Shown: positions 60,801-64,000 of the stretch, one piece after another | Numbering within the stretch: the stretch's first letter is position 1 | Layout: every line of letters begins with the position of its first letter | Assembly (NCBI GenBank): GCA_910577275.1 | Contig: CAJTMW010000003.1 | Location: 124,001 to 188,000 of the forward strand | DNA: 64,000 nucleotides | Reading direction: 5' to 3' | Origin: an uncultured Lachnospiraceae bacterium | GTDB taxonomy: Bacteria; Bacillota; Clostridia; Lachnospirales; Lachnospiraceae | Program-made: the position numbers and the translations under genes | Notes under the pieces: generated by a model | Databases searched by the model: none | What the model saw: only the letters and a program-made list of their open reading frames with translations | Told to the model about the DNA's origin: nothing

Positions 60801-61787
60801 ATGTCACATTTACTGGAAGTACAGGGACTGACTACCACCTTTAAGGGCGACTATGGCAAAACCATCAGCGTGGACCATATTCAGTTTCATGTGGACGAGG
60901 GAGAGGTTGTCTGCATTGTAGGGGAGTCAGGGTGTGGAAAAAGCGTAACCTCGCTGTCAATTATGGGATTGTTAGGAAGGGGCGGAGCTGTCACTGACGG
61001 CTCTGTCCTGTTTGACAGTAAGAATCTTCTTTCCATGACGGAAAAGGAGCTTGATAAAATCCGCGGAAATGAAATCACCATGATTTTTCAGGACCCTCTT
61101 ACGTCCCTGAATCCTGTTTTTACAGTGGGGAGCCAGATAACAGAGAGCATCAGAACGCATATGCATCTTTCCAGAGAAGATGCGGCAAAGCGGGCGGAGG
61201 CGCTGCTTACGAGAGTGGGGATGCCGGACGCCCATGGAACCATGAAAAAATATCCCCACACCCTTTCCGGCGGAATGCGCCAGAGGGTAATGATTGCAAT
61301 GGCGCTGTCCTGCAATCCGAGGCTTCTTATTGCGGACGAACCCACGACGGCATTGGACGTGACAATCCAGGCGCAGATTATGAAGCTGCTTGGAGAGCTG
61401 CAGAAGGAAACGGGAATGTCCATGATATTAATCACCCATGATATCGGCCTGGTTGCCAACACGGCGGACCGGGTTCTTGTCATGTATGCGGGACAGATAA
61501 TTGAGGAGGCGCCGGTAAAGGAACTCTTTGAAAATCCCAGGCATCCCTATACAATGGCGCTTCTCGACACGGTTCCCACCATAAGGGACAGTGCGGAGCG
61601 GCAGCTTGTGGCCATACCGGGAATCGTGCCGGAGAGCTACGACGATATGAAGGGGTGCCGTTTTGCACCGCGCTGCAGATACCGGAGGCCGGAGTGCGAA
61701 AATCCTCAGAAGGACTATGAGTTCGGTCCCGGCCATGTGGCAAAGTGCGTGGTAATGAAAGAGGGAGGAATTGCAGATGAAAGATAA
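60801..61787 (+). CDS. Peptide ABC transporter ATP-binding protein (DppD/OppD type)
   Basis: The 328-residue ATPase has Walker A GESGCGKSVTSLSI, Q-loop IFQDPLTSLNPVFTVG, signature LSGGMRQRVMIAMAL, Walker B LLIADEPTTALDV and H-loop ITHDIGLV. The C-terminal oligopeptide domain has GCRFAPRCRYRRPEC, the cysteine cluster reported to hold an iron-sulfur centre in DppD/DppF proteins. It overlaps the next ATPase gene by 11 bases. Works as a heterodimer with it. Confidence 0.96.
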   Translation: MSHLLEVQGLTTTFKGDYGKTISVDHIQFHVDEGEVVCIVGESGCGKSVTSLSIMGLLGRGGAVTDGSVLFDSKNLLSMTEKELDKIRGNEITMIFQDPLTSLNPVFTVGSQITESIRTHMHLSREDAAKRAEALLTRVGMPDAHGTMKKYPHTLSGGMRQRVMIAMALSCNPRLLIADEPTTALDVTIQAQIMKLLGELQKETGMSMILITHDIGLVANTADRVLVMYAGQIIEEAPVKELFENPRHPYTMALLDTVPTIRDSAERQLVAIPGIVPESYDDMKGCRFAPRCRYRRPECENPQKDYEFGPGHVAKCVVMKEGGIADER

Positions 61788-62775
61788 GGTGGACACCCCT
61801 CTGATTCAGGCTGAAAATTTGAAGGTGTATTATCCCATAAAGGGAGGAATCATCAGCCATACAACCGGATTCGTGAAAGCGGTGGACGGCGTTTGCTTTT
61901 CCATTATGGAGGGAGAAACATTAGGTCTGGTAGGGGAATCCGGCTGCGGAAAATCCACTATCGGGCGTCAGCTTGTGGGGCTTGAAACTCCCACAGAGGG
62001 CAGGATTTTGTATCAGGGAACCAGTCTTGCCGGTTTAAACAAGTCGGAAATGCAGAAAATAAGGACACAGCTCCAGATGGTGTTTCAGGACCCCTATTCG
62101 TCCTTAAACCCCCGGAAGCATATCTTTGAAATTCTGGCGCAGCCCATGCTGTACCACGGGATTGCCACGAAGGATACGGTGGAGAAGGAAATCCTGAAAA
62201 TTCTGGATATGGTGGGGCTTTCCAGAAATGTTTTAGGACGATATCCCCACGAATTTTCCGGCGGACAGAGACAGAGAATCGGAATCGCAAAAGCGCTTTC
62301 CTTAAATCCCAAGTTTATCGTCTGCGACGAGCCGGTCAGCGCCCTGGACGTATCCATACAGGCGCAAATCCTGAATTTACTCAAAAGCCTGCAAAAGGAG
62401 CTCCACCTTACGCTGCTTTTTGTGGGGCACGGTCTTGGCGCGGTAAATTATGTCAGCGACAGAATCGCCGTCATGTATCTGGGAAAAATCGTGGAGACGG
62501 GCGAGACAAAGGAGATTTTTAACCATCCGGTTCATCCCTACACAAAGGCGCTTTTAAATGCCGTGCCGGTGCCGGACCCCGGGGAAAAGGAAAAGACCCG
62601 AAGCCTTCTGGAAGGAGAAATCGGGGACAGCACCAATCCTCCGTCAGGATGCCGTTTCCATCCGAGATGCCCCTACGCTACGGAAATCTGCAGGCAAAAG
62701 GAGCCGAAGCTTTCGGAGGTGCAGGCAGACTCCGCACACGAAGCCGCCTGCCCTATTGTGCAAAGCGAGGCATAG
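61777..62775 (+). CDS. Peptide ABC transporter ATP-binding protein (DppF/OppF type)
   Basis: The 332-residue ATPase has Walker A GESGCGKSTIGRQLVG, signature FSGGQRQRIGIAKAL, Walker B FIVCDEPVSALDV and H-loop LFVGHGLGAVNYVSDR. In the last the usual Asp after His is Gly, so HD becomes HG. The C-terminal domain has GCRFHPRCPYATEIC. ATG 61777 follows GGAGG at good spacing and is preferred to TTG 61771. Start lies inside the DppD-type gene. The permease gene follows 26 bases later. Confidence 0.95.
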   Translation: MKDKVDTPLIQAENLKVYYPIKGGIISHTTGFVKAVDGVCFSIMEGETLGLVGESGCGKSTIGRQLVGLETPTEGRILYQGTSLAGLNKSEMQKIRTQLQMVFQDPYSSLNPRKHIFEILAQPMLYHGIATKDTVEKEILKILDMVGLSRNVLGRYPHEFSGGQRQRIGIAKALSLNPKFIVCDEPVSALDVSIQAQILNLLKSLQKELHLTLLFVGHGLGAVNYVSDRIAVMYLGKIVETGETKEIFNHPVHPYTKALLNAVPVPDPGEKEKTRSLLEGEIGDSTNPPSGCRFHPRCPYATEICRQKEPKLSEVQADSAHEAACPIVQSEA

Positions 62776-62801
62776 CGGAACTTGATTTGGAGGATAAAGT
62801 A

Positions 62802-63749
62802 TTGGGTAAGTACATTATTAAGAGAATTTTAATTGCCATTCCCGTGCTGATTGGAATTACTGTGATAGATTACGCCATCATGTGCATGGCGGGAAGCCCT
62901 CTGGAAATGCTTCAGGGGCCGAGAGTATCGGAGGCCGCCGTGGAGGCGCGGAAAATAGCGCTGGGTCTGGACAAGCCTTTTTATATACAGTATTTTGTGT
63001 GGCTGGGACAGCTCCTTCACGGAAATATGGGATATTCCATCAAATCCTACCTGCCGGTCAGCGAAATGATAGGAAGCCATTTAGGGCCGACCCTTCTTCT
63101 TATGGGCGTATCCCTTCTGGTGAGCCTTCTCATGGCTGTTCCGGCGGGAATTTACAGCGCTGTCCATCAGTATTCAAAAGGAGACTATGCGGTGGTGACC
63201 TTTTCCTTTCTGGGAAGCAGCATACCGGGCTTTTTTCTTTCCCTCCTTCTGATTTATGTTTTTACGGTAAAACTTGGCTGGCTTCCCTCCAGCGGTATGA
63301 CTACCCTTGGAACGGAAGGGGGCTTTCTGGATGTGGCCAGACATATGGTGATGCCGGTGCTGGTGCTTGCGACTTCCATGGCAGGCAGTAATATCAGATA
63401 TATCAGAAGCGCCGTTCTTGAAATCCTGCAGCAGGATTATCTGCGGACAGCCCGGGCAAAGGGAATCGGACGCTTTAAGGTGATTAACAAGCATGCGCTT
63501 CGCAATGCGCTGGTTCCCATAGTCACGGTAATCGGTATGGAGATTCCCGTGCTTTTCGGCGGCGCGGTGATTATCGAGCAGGTGTTTTCATGGCCTGGGC
63601 TGGGACTTATGACAATGAGCGCAATCAGCAGCCGGGATTATCCTGTGATTATGGGCGTGTGCCTTCTGTCGGCTGTAGTGGTGCTGGCTGCCAATCTGGT
63701 TACGGATATTCTGTATGCTTTGGTGGACCCCACCATTCAACTGGATTAG
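62802..63749 (+). CDS. Peptide ABC transporter permease (DppB/OppB type), TTG start
   Basis: The 315-residue protein has six membrane helices starting IIKRILIAIPVLIGITVIDY, an extracytoplasmic loop (GLDKPFYIQYFVWLGQLLHG) and the permease motif DYLRTARAKGIGRFKVINKH. The likely start is TTG 62802, read LGKYIIKR as MGKYIIKR, with GGAGG 8 bases before it. An earlier ATG at 62649 would lie inside the ATPase gene and adds about 50 non-membrane residues, so it is rejected. It is unusual that the permeases come after the ATPases. Confidence 0.93.
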   Translation: MGKYIIKRILIAIPVLIGITVIDYAIMCMAGSPLEMLQGPRVSEAAVEARKIALGLDKPFYIQYFVWLGQLLHGNMGYSIKSYLPVSEMIGSHLGPTLLLMGVSLLVSLLMAVPAGIYSAVHQYSKGDYAVVTFSFLGSSIPGFFLSLLLIYVFTVKLGWLPSSGMTTLGTEGGFLDVARHMVMPVLVLATSMAGSNIRYIRSAVLEILQQDYLRTARAKGIGRFKVINKHALRNALVPIVTVIGMEIPVLFGGAVIIEQVFSWPGLGLMTMSAISSRDYPVIMGVCLLSAVVVLAANLVTDILYALVDPTIQLD

Positions 63750-63759
63750 GAGGGGCGGT

Positions 63760-64000
63760 ATGAAACGGGATTTTACTTCTAAGAAAAAATGGAAAATAAG
63801 CAAAATTTCAGGCTTTGATACAAAGAAAGAGCCGGGCGGAAAGGCGGATATCGCCAGCGAAAGCTATCAGCAGACGATATTTCGGCGGTTCCGCCGCCAT
63901 CGTCTTGCGCTGGTCAGCCTGATAGTGGTGATTGTCCTCGGCGGAGCGGCGCTTCTCGCGCCCATAATTGCCCCCTATCAGCCGGACGAAATTGTGGGGA
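63760..64000 (+). CDS. Peptide ABC transporter permease (DppC/OppC type), 3' end outside window
   Basis: About 80 residues are visible: a basic cytoplasmic N terminus (MKRDFTSKKKWKISKISGFD), then SESYQQTIFRRFRRHRLALV and the first membrane helix SLIVVIVLGGAALLAPIIAP followed by YQPDEIVG, the usual start of DppC-type permeases. AGGAGGGG precedes the ATG. It is cut by the right edge and completes the dpp-like operon. Confidence 0.93.
   Translation, partial: MKRDFTSKKKWKISKISGFDTKKEPGGKADIASESYQQTIFRRFRRHRLALVSLIVVIVLGGAALLAPIIAPYQPDEIVG

Overview
The window reads as the chromosome of a gut-type, Gram-positive, spore-forming Clostridia member, most likely a Lachnospiraceae relative. The signs are a class I heat-shock operon in the order hrcA-grpE-dnaK-dnaJ, spoVT, VanW and SIMPL proteins, many AraC-type regulators paired with sugar ABC importers and glycoside hydrolases, YesM/YesN-type two-component genes, AGGAGG-like ribosome sites and TTGACA/TATAAT promoters. 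Species cannot be named from this alone. No rRNA, tRNA, CRISPR array or complete insertion sequence was seen.

Layout: 1-4.8 kb is the heat-shock operon, with hrcA cut by the left edge. 4.9-9.9 kb holds a membrane-anchored helical-repeat protein, a 35-residue membrane peptide, a VanW protein, a PurM-fold protein and a TetR-flavodoxin pair with a striking palindromic operator. 10-16.6 kb is a complete GH112 disaccharide-phosphorylase locus: binding protein, two permeases, phosphorylase and a divergent AraC regulator. 16.6-18.2 kb holds a SIMPL lipoprotein and trmL.

18.3-25.5 kb is an AT-rich accessory block. It carries a leader with two promoter candidates and an intrinsic terminator, a large HExxH metallopeptidase-like protein, a protein ending in a diadenylate-cyclase-like (DAC) domain with a variant RYN motif, an overlapping metallophosphoesterase, and an AAA-ATPase/PD-(D/E)XK protein. 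The peptidase-DAC pair is the best candidate in the window for an undescribed nucleotide-signalling, possibly defence, system.

25.5-30.1 kb is an arabinoside/xyloside locus (AraC, GH51, GH31). 30.3-36.3 kb has a small membrane ORF, a toxin-antitoxin pair bracketed by copies of a 36-base repeat, a sensor kinase/response regulator pair, mutS2 and an XRE regulator. 36.4-45.6 kb mixes two polytopic membrane proteins, an intact AAA/nuclease gene with a doubly deleted paralogous pseudogene beside it, a radical SAM enzyme, an AraC regulator and an Rpn-type nuclease.

45.7-55.7 kb is a second sugar locus: a large GH106-like hydrolase, divergent from an ABC importer followed by a YesM/YesN-type system. 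55.9-58.7 kb holds spoVT, a C39-like peptidase and hipBA with palindromic operators. 58.9-64 kb is an oligopeptide ABC operon (binding protein, two ATPases, permease, second permease cut by the right edge) under a consensus promoter.
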